Below are positions 24,320-33,240 of a stretch of DNA of 64,000 bases, one piece after another; the stretch's first letter is position 1, and the number at the start of each line of letters is the position of its first letter. The translations under genes and the position numbers were made by a program. Source of the stretch: Martinezella lusitana (lineage in GTDB: Bacteria > Pseudomonadota > Alphaproteobacteria > Rhizobiales > Rhizobiaceae); NCBI RefSeq assembly GCF_010668395.1, contig NZ_WUEY01000009.1:62001-126000 (forward strand), given 5' to 3'. The notes under the pieces are model-generated. The model had not been told where the DNA came from, ran no database searches, and saw nothing but the letters and a program-made list of their open reading frames with translations.

Positions 24320-25291
24320 ATGAATCTTCCCGTATCCGCATCCTCTCTTTATGATCGCGTCAGCCGCGTCATCCCCAAGGCCGAATGGCTGACGTTTCAG
24401 GATGATGTCGAGGCGATCCTCGAACTGAAGCGACGACACAACGCCGTCATTCTCGCCCATAACTACCAGACGCCGGAAATCTTCCATGGCGTTGCCGACA
24501 TTGTCGGCGACAGCCTCGCGCTCGCCCGCAAGGCCGTGGATGTGAAGGCCGATATCATCGTCCTTGCCGGCGTGCATTTCATGGCGGAGACGGCCAAGCT
24601 GCTGAACCCGGAAAAGACGGTGCTGATCCCTGACATGGAGGCTGGATGCTCCTTGGCGGAATCGATCACGCCCGAGGATATAGCCCTATTGCGTCAGGCG
24701 CATCCCGGTGTTCCCGTCGTCACCTATGTCAACACCTCTGCGGCCGTAAAGGCTGCCTCCGACATCTGCTGCACCTCGGGCAATGCCCGCCAGGTGGTGG
24801 AATCGCTCGGCGTGCCGAAAGTGCTGATGCTTCCTGACGAGTATCTGGCGCGCAACGTTGCACGCGAGACGAATGTCGAGCTCATCGCCTGGCATGGGCA
24901 TTGCGAGGTTCACGAGCTCTTCACGGCGGACGATATCCGCCAGCTTCGCGAGAATTATCCCGGCGTGGCGGTGCTCGCTCACCCGGAATGCCCGCCCGAT
25001 GTCGTCGAAGCGGCGGATTTCGCGGGCTCGACCGCCGTCATGTCCGACTATGTCGGCAAGAAGCATCCGTCGCGTGTCGTGCTTCTGACGGAATGTTCGA
25101 TGAGCGACAACGTCGCGGTCCATCATCCCGAGGTCGAGTTCATCCGGCCCTGCAATCTCTGCCCGCATATGAAACGCATCACACTTGGCAATATCCGCAA
25201 GGCTTTGGAAGAAGGGCGGCATGAGGTGACGGTCGATCCGGCGATTGCCGCCGACGCCCGCCGTGCAGTGGAAAGGATGTTGGCGATATGA
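24320..25291 (+). CDS. nadA: Quinolinate synthase A
   Basis: 4Fe-4S enzyme of 323 aa that condenses iminoaspartate with dihydroxyacetone phosphate to quinolinate, the first pyridine precursor of NAD. Cluster cysteines are visible in DMEAGCSLA, in AHPECPPDVV and in IRPCNLCPHMKRITL. Substrate motifs include ILAHNYQTPEI and GVHFMAETAK. AAGGAG precedes the ATG. The stop codon overlaps the nadB start (ATGA), so the two are translationally coupled. NrtR boxes lie directly upstream. Confidence 0.97.
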   Translation: MNLPVSASSLYDRVSRVIPKAEWLTFQDDVEAILELKRRHNAVILAHNYQTPEIFHGVADIVGDSLALARKAVDVKADIIVLAGVHFMAETAKLLNPEKTVLIPDMEAGCSLAESITPEDIALLRQAHPGVPVVTYVNTSAAVKAASDICCTSGNARQVVESLGVPKVLMLPDEYLARNVARETNVELIAWHGHCEVHELFTADDIRQLRENYPGVAVLAHPECPPDVVEAADFAGSTAVMSDYVGKKHPSRVVLLTECSMSDNVAVHHPEVEFIRPCNLCPHMKRITLGNIRKALEEGRHEVTVDPAIAADARRAVERMLAI

Positions 25292-26829
25292 GCGAGATTC
25301 TCGAAGGACTGACCGGCCGCACAGTCATCGTCGGCAGCGGCCTTGCCGGGTTGATGACGGCGCTGACGCTGGCGCCCGAGCCGACCGTGATCGTCACCCG
25401 CGCCCTGATCGGTGCCGAGACCTCAAGCGCCTGGGCGCAGGGCGGCATCGCCGCCAGCATGGGGAAGGACGATAGCGCGGCCTTGCACCTCGCCGATACG
25501 CTCGCCGCCGGCGACGGGCTCTGCGACGCCACCGTGGCGGCAAGGATCGTCGCGGAAGCCCCGGCTGCCATTGCCGCCCTGGAACGGGCGGGCGTCGAGT
25601 TCGATCGCAATGATGCGGGGGAATTGTCCCTCGGCCTTGAAGCGGCGCATTCGCTCCGGCGCATTGTGCATTCCAAGGGAGATGGTTCGGGTGCGGCTAT
25701 CGTGCGTGTGCTTGCCGAAGCGGTCGCACGCACGCCGTCGATCACCGTGCTTGAGGGCTACCAGGCGCAGCGGCTCTTGCTGGACGATCATCGTGTCGCC
25801 GGCCTGCTCTGCCTGACCGACAAGGGCAGCGTTGTGCTGCGATCCTCCCGCATCGTTCTTGCCACGGGCGGTATCGGCGGCCTGTTCGAGGCCACGACGA
25901 ATCCGGTCGGCAATTTCGGCCAAGGCATTGCGCTTGCGGCAAGAGCCGGAGCGCTGCTTGCCGATATGGAGTTCGTGCAATTCCACCCGACGGCGCTCGA
26001 TAGCTGCCGCCGTCCCCTGGCGCTCGTCAGCGAAGCGGTCCGCGGCGAGGGCGCTCTTCTTGTCAACGAAAGCGGTGAGCGCTTCATGGCGGAGGTGGAG
26101 GGTGCCGAGCTTGCGCCGCGCGACGTCGTCGCGCGTGCCATCAGCGCCGAAATTGCCCGTGGCGGCCGGGTTTTCCTGGATGCCCGCGATGCACTCGGCA
26201 ACCGGTTTGCCACACGCTTCCCAATCATCGAAGCTCTCTGCCGCGAAGCGGGCGTGGACCCGGCGAGCGATCCTATTCCGGTGCGTCCGGCCGTTCATTA
26301 TCATATGGGCGGCGTGGCAACTGACGAGAATGGCCGCAGTTCCGTGCCCGGCCTATGGGTCGTGGGAGAAGCGGCCTCCACCGGCCTGCACGGAGCCAAT
26401 CGTCTGGCCAGCAACTCCCTGCTGGAGGCAGCAGTCATGGGGATGCGCGCGGCAGGTGACCTTGCGGGCGCTGATGCAGGCGCTGCAAGATTGCCGCATC
26501 GCCTTCCCGAGATGGTGGCGCCAGACCCTATGCCCGTCCGGCCGATTGTGTCGCGGCATCTCGGCGTCTTGCGCAATGCCGGTGCCATTCAGGGGGCGAT
26601 TGCGGCTCTCCTGCCGCTTTACGAGAGTGACGGCCCGGCGAGCGATCCCGCGTTGGTCGCATTGTTGATCGCCGTCTTCGCGTCTCTGAGGACAGAGTCG
26701 CGTGGGGCCCACGCCCGCACGGATTTTCCGCTGAAGCTGCAATACGCGCAGCGACGCGTGATGAACCTTTCCGACGCACTGGATATCGCCAGGTCCGTCA
26801 TCCCCTATTCCATCGCAAGGAGTGCCTGA
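25288..26829 (+). CDS. nadB: L-aspartate oxidase
   Basis: FAD enzyme of 513 aa that oxidises L-aspartate to iminoaspartate, the substrate of NadA. The FAD-binding start is TVIVGSGLAGLMTALTLAP. The succinate-dehydrogenase-like core has SSAWAQGGIAAS, the active-site region EFVQFHPTAL, and RPAVHYHMGGVATDENGRSS with GLHGANRLASNSLLEA. It overlaps nadA by four bases and is followed after one base by nadC, giving the usual rhizobial nadABC operon. Confidence 0.97.
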   Translation: MSEILEGLTGRTVIVGSGLAGLMTALTLAPEPTVIVTRALIGAETSSAWAQGGIAASMGKDDSAALHLADTLAAGDGLCDATVAARIVAEAPAAIAALERAGVEFDRNDAGELSLGLEAAHSLRRIVHSKGDGSGAAIVRVLAEAVARTPSITVLEGYQAQRLLLDDHRVAGLLCLTDKGSVVLRSSRIVLATGGIGGLFEATTNPVGNFGQGIALAARAGALLADMEFVQFHPTALDSCRRPLALVSEAVRGEGALLVNESGERFMAEVEGAELAPRDVVARAISAEIARGGRVFLDARDALGNRFATRFPIIEALCREAGVDPASDPIPVRPAVHYHMGGVATDENGRSSVPGLWVVGEAASTGLHGANRLASNSLLEAAVMGMRAAGDLAGADAGAARLPHRLPEMVAPDPMPVRPIVSRHLGVLRNAGAIQGAIAALLPLYESDGPASDPALVALLIAVFASLRTESRGAHARTDFPLKLQYAQRRVMNLSDALDIARSVIPYSIARSA

Positions 26830-26830
26830 C

Positions 26831-27688
26831 ATGACGCTTGCTCCCCTCCCGCGCCTGATCGTTGAACCGCTGGTACGCAATGCGCTTGTGGAAGATCTCG
26901 GTCTTGCCGGCGACGTCACGTCAACCGCCGTCATCCCTGCGGCGCATCGCTCCCGCGTCGCCATGGTCACCCGCCAAACGGGCGTCGTCGCCGGTCTCGA
27001 TGCGTCCGAACTTGCCTTCCAGCTCGTCGATCCCACCATCGTCATGACCCGTCATGTCCCCGATGGCAAGAAAGTCGCAGCGGGAGACGTCATCGCAACG
27101 ATCGAGGGGCCTTCCCGCGGTCTGCTGACGGCAGAGCGGACCGCACTCAATTTCCTCGGCCATCTCTCCGGCATCGCCTCCGTGACGGGCGGCATTGTCG
27201 AGGCGATTGTCGGCACGAAGGCGTCGATTGTCTGCACCCGCAAGACCACGCCGGGTCTCCGGGCTCTGGAAAAATATGCCGTGCGCGCCGGCGGCGGCAT
27301 GAACCATCGTTTCGCGCTTTATGATGCGGTATTGATCAAGGACAATCATGTCGCCATTGCCGGCGGCATCACCGAGGCTATCCGCCGCGCCAAGGCCGGT
27401 GTCGGGCATATGGTCAAGATCGAGGTCGAGGTGGATACGCTGGAACAGCTACGCGACGCCATGCAGGAAGGTGTCGATGCGGTATTGCTTGACAATATGA
27501 CGCCGGACCAGTTGCGTGAAGCGGTCGATATCGTCGGCGGACGGGCAATCACCGAAGCCTCGGGCCGTATCACCCCGACAACCGCTGCCGCGATCGCTGC
27601 CTCTGGCGTCGATCTCATATCCGTCGGCTGGCTGACGCACAGCGCGCCGACGCTCGATATCGGGCTGGACTGGAAGGCGGCGGCCTGA
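26831..27688 (+). CDS. nadC: Nicotinate-nucleotide pyrophosphorylase (carboxylating)
   Basis: Quinolinate phosphoribosyltransferase of 285 aa, which converts quinolinate and PRPP to nicotinate mononucleotide, the third step of the pathway. Family blocks: LVEDLGLAGDVTSTAVIP, ERTALNFLGHLSGIAS, CTRKTTPGLRALEKYAVRAGG, and IEVEVDTLEQL with DAVLLDNMTP. The C-terminal EASGRITPTTAAAIAASGVDLISVGWLTHS is intact. The ATG at 26831 starts one base after the nadB stop; a GTG three codons upstream would overlap nadB. Confidence 0.97.
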   Translation: MTLAPLPRLIVEPLVRNALVEDLGLAGDVTSTAVIPAAHRSRVAMVTRQTGVVAGLDASELAFQLVDPTIVMTRHVPDGKKVAAGDVIATIEGPSRGLLTAERTALNFLGHLSGIASVTGGIVEAIVGTKASIVCTRKTTPGLRALEKYAVRAGGGMNHRFALYDAVLIKDNHVAIAGGITEAIRRAKAGVGHMVKIEVEVDTLEQLRDAMQEGVDAVLLDNMTPDQLREAVDIVGGRAITEASGRITPTTAAAIAASGVDLISVGWLTHSAPTLDIGLDWKAAA

Positions 27689-27729
27689 CGAAAACGCCAC
27701 AAAAGCGCGCAGGTCGTCGGCTTGGTGTT

Positions 27730-28506
27730 TCAGACGACGACCGGCACCTGCGCGCCGTCCATGCTGATCACCACCCCGGTAACGTAACTCGCCCTGGCCG
27801 AACTCAGGAAAGCGACAACATTGGCGATGTCGGCCGGGCTCGCCATTCGGCCGATCGGGATGCGCTTCAGAGCATCGGCAAGCGCTTCCTCCTGCGTTGA
27901 ACCGCTGGCTTTCGCCGCCGCCTTCAGGCCTTCCGCCACACGACCCGTTTCCGTCAGGCCAGGGTTTAGGCCGACGACACGCACGCCTCTGCCGGCATAG
28001 GCATTGGCAAGCCCGACGCTTGCGAGCATCAAGGCGGCATTGGCCGAACCACCGGCCAGATGGAAAGGCGAAGCAATCTTGCCGCCGTTGCCGATGACAT
28101 TGATGACGGCACCCGACCCGCGCGCGCCCATGCGCTTGATGACGGGATCGATGGCGTTGATGTAGGAGAAATACTTCGCATCCATCGCAGTGCGCCAGAT
28201 GGCCGGCGTCAGTTCGTCTGCCGGCGTGCGCGCTGCGGCACCCGCGCTGTTGACGAGGATATCGATCGGGCCGATATCTGCCTCGACCTTGTCAACGACC
28301 GCAAGTGCCTGCGCGTCGGATGTCAGGTCGGCTGTATAACCGCGCGCACCCGCAAGGCCGGAGAGGGCGGTATCGATGTTGGACTGGGAGCGCGAGCAGA
28401 TCGCGACCCGCGCGCCTTCCTGCAGGAAGAGTTCGGCGCAGGCATAGCCGATGCCTTTCGAGCCGCCTGTGATCAGTACGACTTTATCCTTGAGGCCGAG
28501 GTCCAT
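27730..28506 (-). CDS. Atypical short-chain dehydrogenase/reductase
   Basis: Rossmann-fold protein of 258 aa. The NAD(P)-binding TGGSKGIGYACAELFLQEGA and the NSAGAA motif are intact. The catalytic region is not canonical. Where YxxxK is expected the sequence reads FHLAGGSANAALMLASVGLA, so both Tyr and Lys are replaced, and the Ser position lies in NVIGNGGK. The cofactor-site NPG and the C-terminal SSARASYVTGVVISMDG are normal. It could use other residues or be a non-catalytic NAD-binding protein. The ATG at 28506 lies before the fold; the longer frame to 28560 is not needed. It converges on nadC and is upstream of nothing obvious. Confidence 0.88.
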   Translation of the reverse strand: MDLGLKDKVVLITGGSKGIGYACAELFLQEGARVAICSRSQSNIDTALSGLAGARGYTADLTSDAQALAVVDKVEADIGPIDILVNSAGAAARTPADELTPAIWRTAMDAKYFSYINAIDPVIKRMGARGSGAVINVIGNGGKIASPFHLAGGSANAALMLASVGLANAYAGRGVRVVGLNPGLTETGRVAEGLKAAAKASGSTQEEALADALKRIPIGRMASPADIANVVAFLSSARASYVTGVVISMDGAQVPVVV

Positions 28507-28659
28507 GAAATCTCTCCGGTATGATTTGCCAAGGGGCGCCAAACTACGTCCCCAAACCATTGCCGTACAGGGCCGCTGTCGTCACAGCTTGTTTACCGGT
28601 TGCCGGCTTTTCGGCGGGGTGCTGCGGCAAAGCCAAGAGAAACGTACGGCAATTTTCCG

Positions 28660-28675
28660 TCACGCAATTGCGTGA
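28660..28675. promoter_or_regulatory. 16-bp perfect palindrome
   Basis: TCACGCAATTGCGTGA, with no spacer. It lies 154 bp before the SDR start and 50 bp after the end of the RpiR-type gene. It has the form of an operator for a dimeric regulator (GntR or LacI type). Confidence 0.6.
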
Positions 28676-28724
28676 GAACAACGAGATAGAGTGGCGCAGA
28701 GCTTCGGTGAAGAGCTCGGTCGCT

Positions 28725-29585
28725 CTATGAAAGACGTTTGGCCTTCAGCACGGAAACAGCCGTTTCGCTGTTATGGACATAGTCGTTGGCGTCGGGCTGA
28801 CGCTGCACCAGCAGGATAAACAGCAAGTCGGTCAGCATCAGCTGTGCGTCGCGGGCGGTGATCGCCGAGGAGCGGACGCGATCCTCGTCGCCGACGGTAT
28901 GGAGGCAGATGTCGGCGACGTGGGTGAGCGGGTTGTCCTGTAGTCCGGTGACGGCAATGACGGTTGCTCGGCGCTGACGTGCCAGTTCCGCAATCCGCAG
29001 GGTCTCGATACTGGCGCCGGAATAGGAAAGAGCAAAGAGAAGGTCGTCCGGACCCAAAGTCGACGCGTTGGCCATCTGCACATGGCTGTCACTGTCATGC
29101 AGCACATTGCGTCCGAGCTTCATCAGCTTGTAGGAAAAGTCGCGGGCGACCAGGGACGAAGCGCCAACGCCCGCCAGATGGATACGCCGGGCATCGTGAA
29201 GGGCTTCGAGCGCCTTTTCGATGTCGGTTTCGTTGTTGACCGAGATGGTCTGCTGCATCGCCTGCATCTTGCTGCCGAGCAGCTTCTGCAGGATCGTAAG
29301 GTAACCGTCGCCGACCTCGATGGTGCCGTGGATCATGCCGGCGGGCGCCTGCCACTCCTGCGCCTTGGCTTCACTGACGGCAAGCTTCAGTTCCTGATAG
29401 CCGGCATAGCCGAGCTTCTGACTGAATTTGACCACGCTCGACTGGCTGCGACCGGTTTCAGTCGCCAAGGCCGCGGAGGACAGGCGTAGCATCTGCTCGG
29501 GATTGTCGATGATGAACTGCCCGATCTGGCGATCGGCGGGAGCCATGGTTTCGAGCTGAGCGCTGATTTTTTTTAAGATCGACAT
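28725..29585 (-). CDS. RpiR/MurR-type regulator with SIS domain
   Basis: Transcription factor of 286 aa. The N-terminal HTH_6 domain spans residues about 1-77 (LETMAPADRQIGQFIIDNPEQMLRLSSAALA, then RSQSSVVKFSQKLGYAGYQELKLA). A SIS phosphosugar-binding domain follows (ARRIHLAGVGASSLVARDFSYKLMKLG, LLFALSYSGASIETL). MurR of E. coli, the same type, binds MurNAc-6-phosphate. Divergence from the murA-kinase-murQ genes makes this the probable regulator of the recycling island, and a GGAAT-N5-ATTCC box lies in the intergenic region. The local regulon is inferred. Confidence 0.92.
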   Translation of the reverse strand: MSILKKISAQLETMAPADRQIGQFIIDNPEQMLRLSSAALATETGRSQSSVVKFSQKLGYAGYQELKLAVSEAKAQEWQAPAGMIHGTIEVGDGYLTILQKLLGSKMQAMQQTISVNNETDIEKALEALHDARRIHLAGVGASSLVARDFSYKLMKLGRNVLHDSDSHVQMANASTLGPDDLLFALSYSGASIETLRIAELARQRRATVIAVTGLQDNPLTHVADICLHTVGDEDRVRSSAITARDAQLMLTDLLFILLVQRQPDANDYVHNSETAVSVLKAKRLS

Positions 29586-29710
29586 CTGATCCTTTGGGGT
29601 CCCTTCGAGCCATCGGCATCAATTTACCGGCCGACACGAGCACGACGGAAAATAGCCTCCGGTTCCCGCTCGCAAACGTCCGTGCTGCTATTCAACATTA
29701 TCACAACAAT

Positions 29711-29729
29711 TTGGAATAAAAAATTCCAA
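29711..29729. promoter_or_regulatory. GGAAT-N5-ATTCC box at the murA promoter
   Basis: TTGGAAT-AAAAA-ATTCCAA, a perfect 7-5-7 palindrome. It ends 6 nt before a -35-like TTGACA (29736-29741). The same inner box recurs upstream of murQ at 32003-32017 with the same placement, so it is a likely RpiR-type operator. Confidence 0.78.
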
Positions 29730-29821
29730 TTCCCGTTGACAGTATGGAATGGTCGAATAGTCTTTGCAGGATGAGCGACAGGCTCCGGCTGTTCTCGTTT
29801 TTTCCTCGACGGATTTTCATT

Positions 29822-31078
29822 ATGGACAAACTTCGCATCTCCGGCGGCAGACGGTTGCAGGGCGCGGTCACCATCGCCGGCGCAAAGAATGCCGCATTGC
29901 CGCAGATCGCCGCAGCGCTCCTGAGCCCGCATCCGTTGGAACTGACGAACCTGCCCTTAGTGAGTGACGTCGAGAACATGCTGGGCGTCATCGCCCTGCA
30001 CGGTGCCGAAATTGTCCGTGGGCCGCATGGCACGACGATCGATGCGCGCGACCTCGTCTCCAAGGAGACCTCCTACGATACCGTCAGGCGCATGCGCGCG
30101 ACCGTGCTGGTGCTCGCGCCGCTGCTGGCTCGCTTCGGCCATGCGCGTGTTTCCCTCCCAGGCGGCTGCGCCATCGGTGCGCGGCCTGTCGATATGCACA
30201 TAAAGGCGCTATCGACGCTGGGTGCCGATATCGCGATCGAAAGCGGCCTGATCGTGGCTTCGGCTCCGAACGGGCTGAAGGGCGCGCGGATCGTGCTGAG
30301 CTCGCCATCCGTCGGCGCGACGGAAACGGCCATGATGGCCGCCTGCGCGGCCAAAGGCGAAACCGAGATCCTGAATGCTGCCCGCGAGCCGGAAGTCGCC
30401 GATCTCGCGGCCTGCCTCGGCGCCATGGGCGCGCGGATCGAAGGGGCGGGGACGCATCGTATTCTTATCGAGGGCGACACGGGCTGGCATCCTGCCAGGC
30501 ATCACGGCATCCCTGACCGCATCGAGGCCGGCACCTATGCGGTGGCGGCTGCCATCACCGGCGGGCAGTTGGAGCTCATTCATGCCCGCCTGGAGAATCT
30601 GGCCTCCGTCGTCCAGGTGCTCGAAGCCATGGGCGTCAGCGTCTGGCCGAGCGATCGCGGCCTGGTCGTCTCCAGGGACGGTCCGCTTAAGGGAGCCGAT
30701 ATCACCGCGGAACCTTATCCGGGGTTTCCGACGGACCTGCAGGCGCAGTTCATGGCCCTGGCCTGCTGTGCCGAAGGCGCCTCGCTGATCCGCGAGACAG
30801 TGTTCGAAAACCGCTTCATGCATGTACCGGAGCTGATGCGACTTGGCGCCAACATCACCCTGCAGGGCACAACGGCGCTGGTTCGCGGCGGTGCGCCGCT
30901 CAAGGGCGCGCAGGTGATGGCAACGGATCTGCGCGCGTCCGTTTCGCTCGTTCTGGCCGCGCTCGTGTCGAAAGGCGAAACCATGGTCAACCGCCTGTAT
31001 CACCTCGATCGCGGCTACGAGCAGCTGGATCGCAAATTGCGCCTCTGCGGCGCCGATATCGAACGGTTGACCTCATGA
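29822..31078 (+). CDS. murA: UDP-N-acetylglucosamine 1-carboxyvinyltransferase (MurA paralogue)
   Basis: Enzyme of 418 aa that transfers enolpyruvate from PEP to UDP-GlcNAc, the first committed step of peptidoglycan synthesis. The UDP-GlcNAc-binding GAKNAALPQIAAAL is near residue 20. The catalytic cysteine is Cys116 in LPGGCAIGARPVDMHIKAL. The PEP site and TEPYPGFPTDLQAQFMAL are intact, so the enzyme looks active. It is embedded in a recycling operon: its stop overlaps the kinase start (ATGA). Because rhizobia need a MurA for growth regardless, this may be a second, specialised copy, but that cannot be checked here. The ATG at 29822 is used; the frame runs upstream to 29744. Confidence 0.93.
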   Translation: MDKLRISGGRRLQGAVTIAGAKNAALPQIAAALLSPHPLELTNLPLVSDVENMLGVIALHGAEIVRGPHGTTIDARDLVSKETSYDTVRRMRATVLVLAPLLARFGHARVSLPGGCAIGARPVDMHIKALSTLGADIAIESGLIVASAPNGLKGARIVLSSPSVGATETAMMAACAAKGETEILNAAREPEVADLAACLGAMGARIEGAGTHRILIEGDTGWHPARHHGIPDRIEAGTYAVAAAITGGQLELIHARLENLASVVQVLEAMGVSVWPSDRGLVVSRDGPLKGADITAEPYPGFPTDLQAQFMALACCAEGASLIRETVFENRFMHVPELMRLGANITLQGTTALVRGGAPLKGAQVMATDLRASVSLVLAALVSKGETMVNRLYHLDRGYEQLDRKLRLCGADIERLTS

Positions 31079-31965
31079 CTGCAACATCGGGAGGCGCCGT
31101 TTATTTCCTCGGCATCGACGGCGGCGGCACGGGTTGCCGGGCGCGCATCGAGAACGCAGAAGGTACGGTTCTAGGCCAGGGATTGTCCGGGCCGGCGACC
31201 ACCCGTCTCGGGATTGCTGAGGCATGGGCATCGATTTCGCGCGCGTTCGATGCGGCCATCGAGGAGGCGCAACTGGGCGCCGGCGATCTTGGCCACATCC
31301 ATGCCGGCGTCGGATTGGCGGGGATCGGCCGCAAGGGTGCACTTGCAGCTCTGAAGGCGATAGAGCATCCCTTCGCCAGCGTCGCTTTCATCAGCGACGG
31401 CGAGGGCGCCTGCCTCGGTGCGCATTCCGGTCGCGACGGCGCCATCGTCATTGCCGGGACAGGCTCCATCGGGCTCGGCCTCGTCGAAGGACGGCAATTG
31501 CGGGTTGGCGGCTACGGTTTTCCAATCTCGGATGAGGGCAGCGGTGCCTATCTCGGACTGAAGGTCGTGCAGCTTGCGTTGCGTGCGCATGATGGTCGCG
31601 AACAGAAGACGGCGCTGATGGCCGAGATCATGCAGCGCTTCCAGAATGATCCGATGGAGGCGGTCGCGTGGATGGATCGGGCATCGGCCACGGACTACGC
31701 GACATTTGCGCCCATGGTTCTGCGACACGCCGATCAGGGCGATCCCATTGCGCGGCGGATTGTGCAAAGTGCTGCCGGCCATATCGATACGCTGGTTCGT
31801 ACCCTGTTTGACAAAGGAGCGCCGCGGGTCTGCCTGCTTGGTGGTCTCGCGAGCCCGCTTGAGCCCTGGCTTGCGCCCGATGTGCGCCGCCGCCTCAAGC
31901 CTGTCGACGGCGATGCCGTGTCCGGTGCGATCATTCTCGCAAGAAGGGCTGTCGGCGGGCGCTGA
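31075..31965 (+). CDS. BadF/NagK-type amino-sugar kinase
   Basis: ASKHA-fold sugar kinase of 296 aa. ATP-binding phosphate loops are visible: FLGIDGGGTGCRARIE at the N-terminus, FISDGEGACLGAH, and VIAGTGSIGLGLV. ISDEGSGAYLGLK is the BadF/BadG/N-acetylglucosamine kinase pattern. In this context it most likely phosphorylates GlcNAc (or GlcNAc/MurNAc) released from muropeptides, feeding GlcNAc-6-phosphate. It is translationally coupled to murA and is followed by a 270-bp gap with its own promoter for murQ. Confidence 0.9.
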   Translation: MTATSGGAVYFLGIDGGGTGCRARIENAEGTVLGQGLSGPATTRLGIAEAWASISRAFDAAIEEAQLGAGDLGHIHAGVGLAGIGRKGALAALKAIEHPFASVAFISDGEGACLGAHSGRDGAIVIAGTGSIGLGLVEGRQLRVGGYGFPISDEGSGAYLGLKVVQLALRAHDGREQKTALMAEIMQRFQNDPMEAVAWMDRASATDYATFAPMVLRHADQGDPIARRIVQSAAGHIDTLVRTLFDKGAPRVCLLGGLASPLEPWLAPDVRRRLKPVDGDAVSGAIILARRAVGGR

Positions 31966-32002
31966 CGATAAATCGGCGTCGATGATCTGTCGTAGCTGCG
32001 AT

Positions 32003-32017
32003 GGAATATTTTATTCC
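32003..32017. promoter_or_regulatory. GGAAT-N5-ATTCC box at the murQ promoter
   Basis: GGAAT-ATTTT-ATTCC, perfect 5-5-5 palindrome with AT-rich spacer. It ends 8 nt before a -35-like TTGACG (32026-32031), with TAATGT 17 nt further as a possible -10. The layout copies the murA-side box at 29711-29729. Confidence 0.75.
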
Positions 32018-32235
32018 TGTATGGATTGACGTTAGGAATAAACGGCCATAATGTTAACCTAGGTAAACAGGGAATGGACGTGGAACAAAGCCGAAAAGGC
32101 CATCCTGCGTCCCGGCTGACTTTGGTCATCCGTCTTGCTGACAACCGATCTTTGCTGCGGTGCGCCCGATATCAAAATGATCGAGCTCGCCACTTTGACC
32201 TATTGATATCGAAGCGTTATTTCGCGAGCAGGCCC

Positions 32236-33159
32236 ATGACAGAGCAGAAGTTGATATCCGAGCTGGAGCAGTTGGTTTCCGAAGGACGCAACCCGAACAC
32301 GATGCATATCGATCTGTTGCCGACCTTCGATATCCTGCGCGAGATCAATTATGAGGATCAGACGGTGCCGGTCGCCGTCGAGAAAGTGATTCCGGCAATC
32401 GCCGCCGCCGTCAATCAGATCGTGGCCGCCTTTCAGAAGGGCGGTCGGTTGATCTACATGGGCGCTGGCACCAGTGGCCGGCTTGGCGTTCTCGATGCGT
32501 CGGAATGCCCTCCCACCTTCAGCGTGCCGCCGGATATGGTCATCGGCCTGATTGCCGGCGGTCCGGATGCGCTAAGGCGTTCGATCGAAGGCGCGGAAGA
32601 CGATCCCGAGCAGGGACGCCAGGCATTGGAAGAGGTCAGGCTGACCCGGGATGACGTGCTTGTCGGCATCGCCGTCAGCGGTCGCACGCCCTATGTCATC
32701 GGTGGCTTGAACTATGCCAAGAGCGTTGGCGCCTTTACGGTTGCCTTGTCCTGCAATCCGAATTCCATCATTGCCGGCATTGCCGATCTGGCGATCTCGC
32801 CGGTGGTAGGCCCGGAAATTCTGACCGGTTCGACGCGATTGAAATCCGGCACGGCGCAGAAACTCATTCTCAATATGCTCACGACGGCGAGCATGATCCG
32901 CATCGGCAAGAGCTATCAGAACCTCATGGTCGATGTCAGCGCCAGCAACAAGAAGCTGGTAGCGCGCGCCTCGCGCATCGTCATACAGGCGACGGGATGC
33001 ACGCAGCAGGAAGCGCGTCGCGTGCTCGATCTGACGGGTAACGATGTCAAGCTTGCCATTCTGATGGAAATTACCGGGATGGGCATTGAAGACGCCCGCG
33101 CGGCATTGCAAAACGCTGATGGATTCCTGCGCAAGGCCATCAACGCCAGGACTGCTTGA
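32236..33159 (+). CDS. murQ: N-acetylmuramic acid 6-phosphate etherase
   Basis: Lyase of 307 aa that splits the lactyl ether of MurNAc-6-phosphate to GlcNAc-6-phosphate and D-lactate. Family hallmark blocks: GRLIYMGAGTSGRLGVLDASECPPTF (SIS domain with the catalytic Glu), RTPYVIGGLNYAK, and STRLKSGTAQKLILNMLTTASMI. The C-terminal helical part is intact. The ATG at 32236 gives the normal length; the longer frame to 32026 crosses the promoter. A weak ribosome site (GCAGG) precedes. The gene is 81 nt upstream of the transporter genes and probably co-transcribed with them. Confidence 0.96.
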   Translation: MTEQKLISELEQLVSEGRNPNTMHIDLLPTFDILREINYEDQTVPVAVEKVIPAIAAAVNQIVAAFQKGGRLIYMGAGTSGRLGVLDASECPPTFSVPPDMVIGLIAGGPDALRRSIEGAEDDPEQGRQALEEVRLTRDDVLVGIAVSGRTPYVIGGLNYAKSVGAFTVALSCNPNSIIAGIADLAISPVVGPEILTGSTRLKSGTAQKLILNMLTTASMIRIGKSYQNLMVDVSASNKKLVARASRIVIQATGCTQQEARRVLDLTGNDVKLAILMEITGMGIEDARAALQNADGFLRKAINARTA

Positions 33160-33240
33160 GACAACCGCCGCGGCATGCCGCATCGGCAATCAATGGGCCA
33201 AAATCGGCCGGGGACATTTAAAAAATTTGGAGGACTGACA

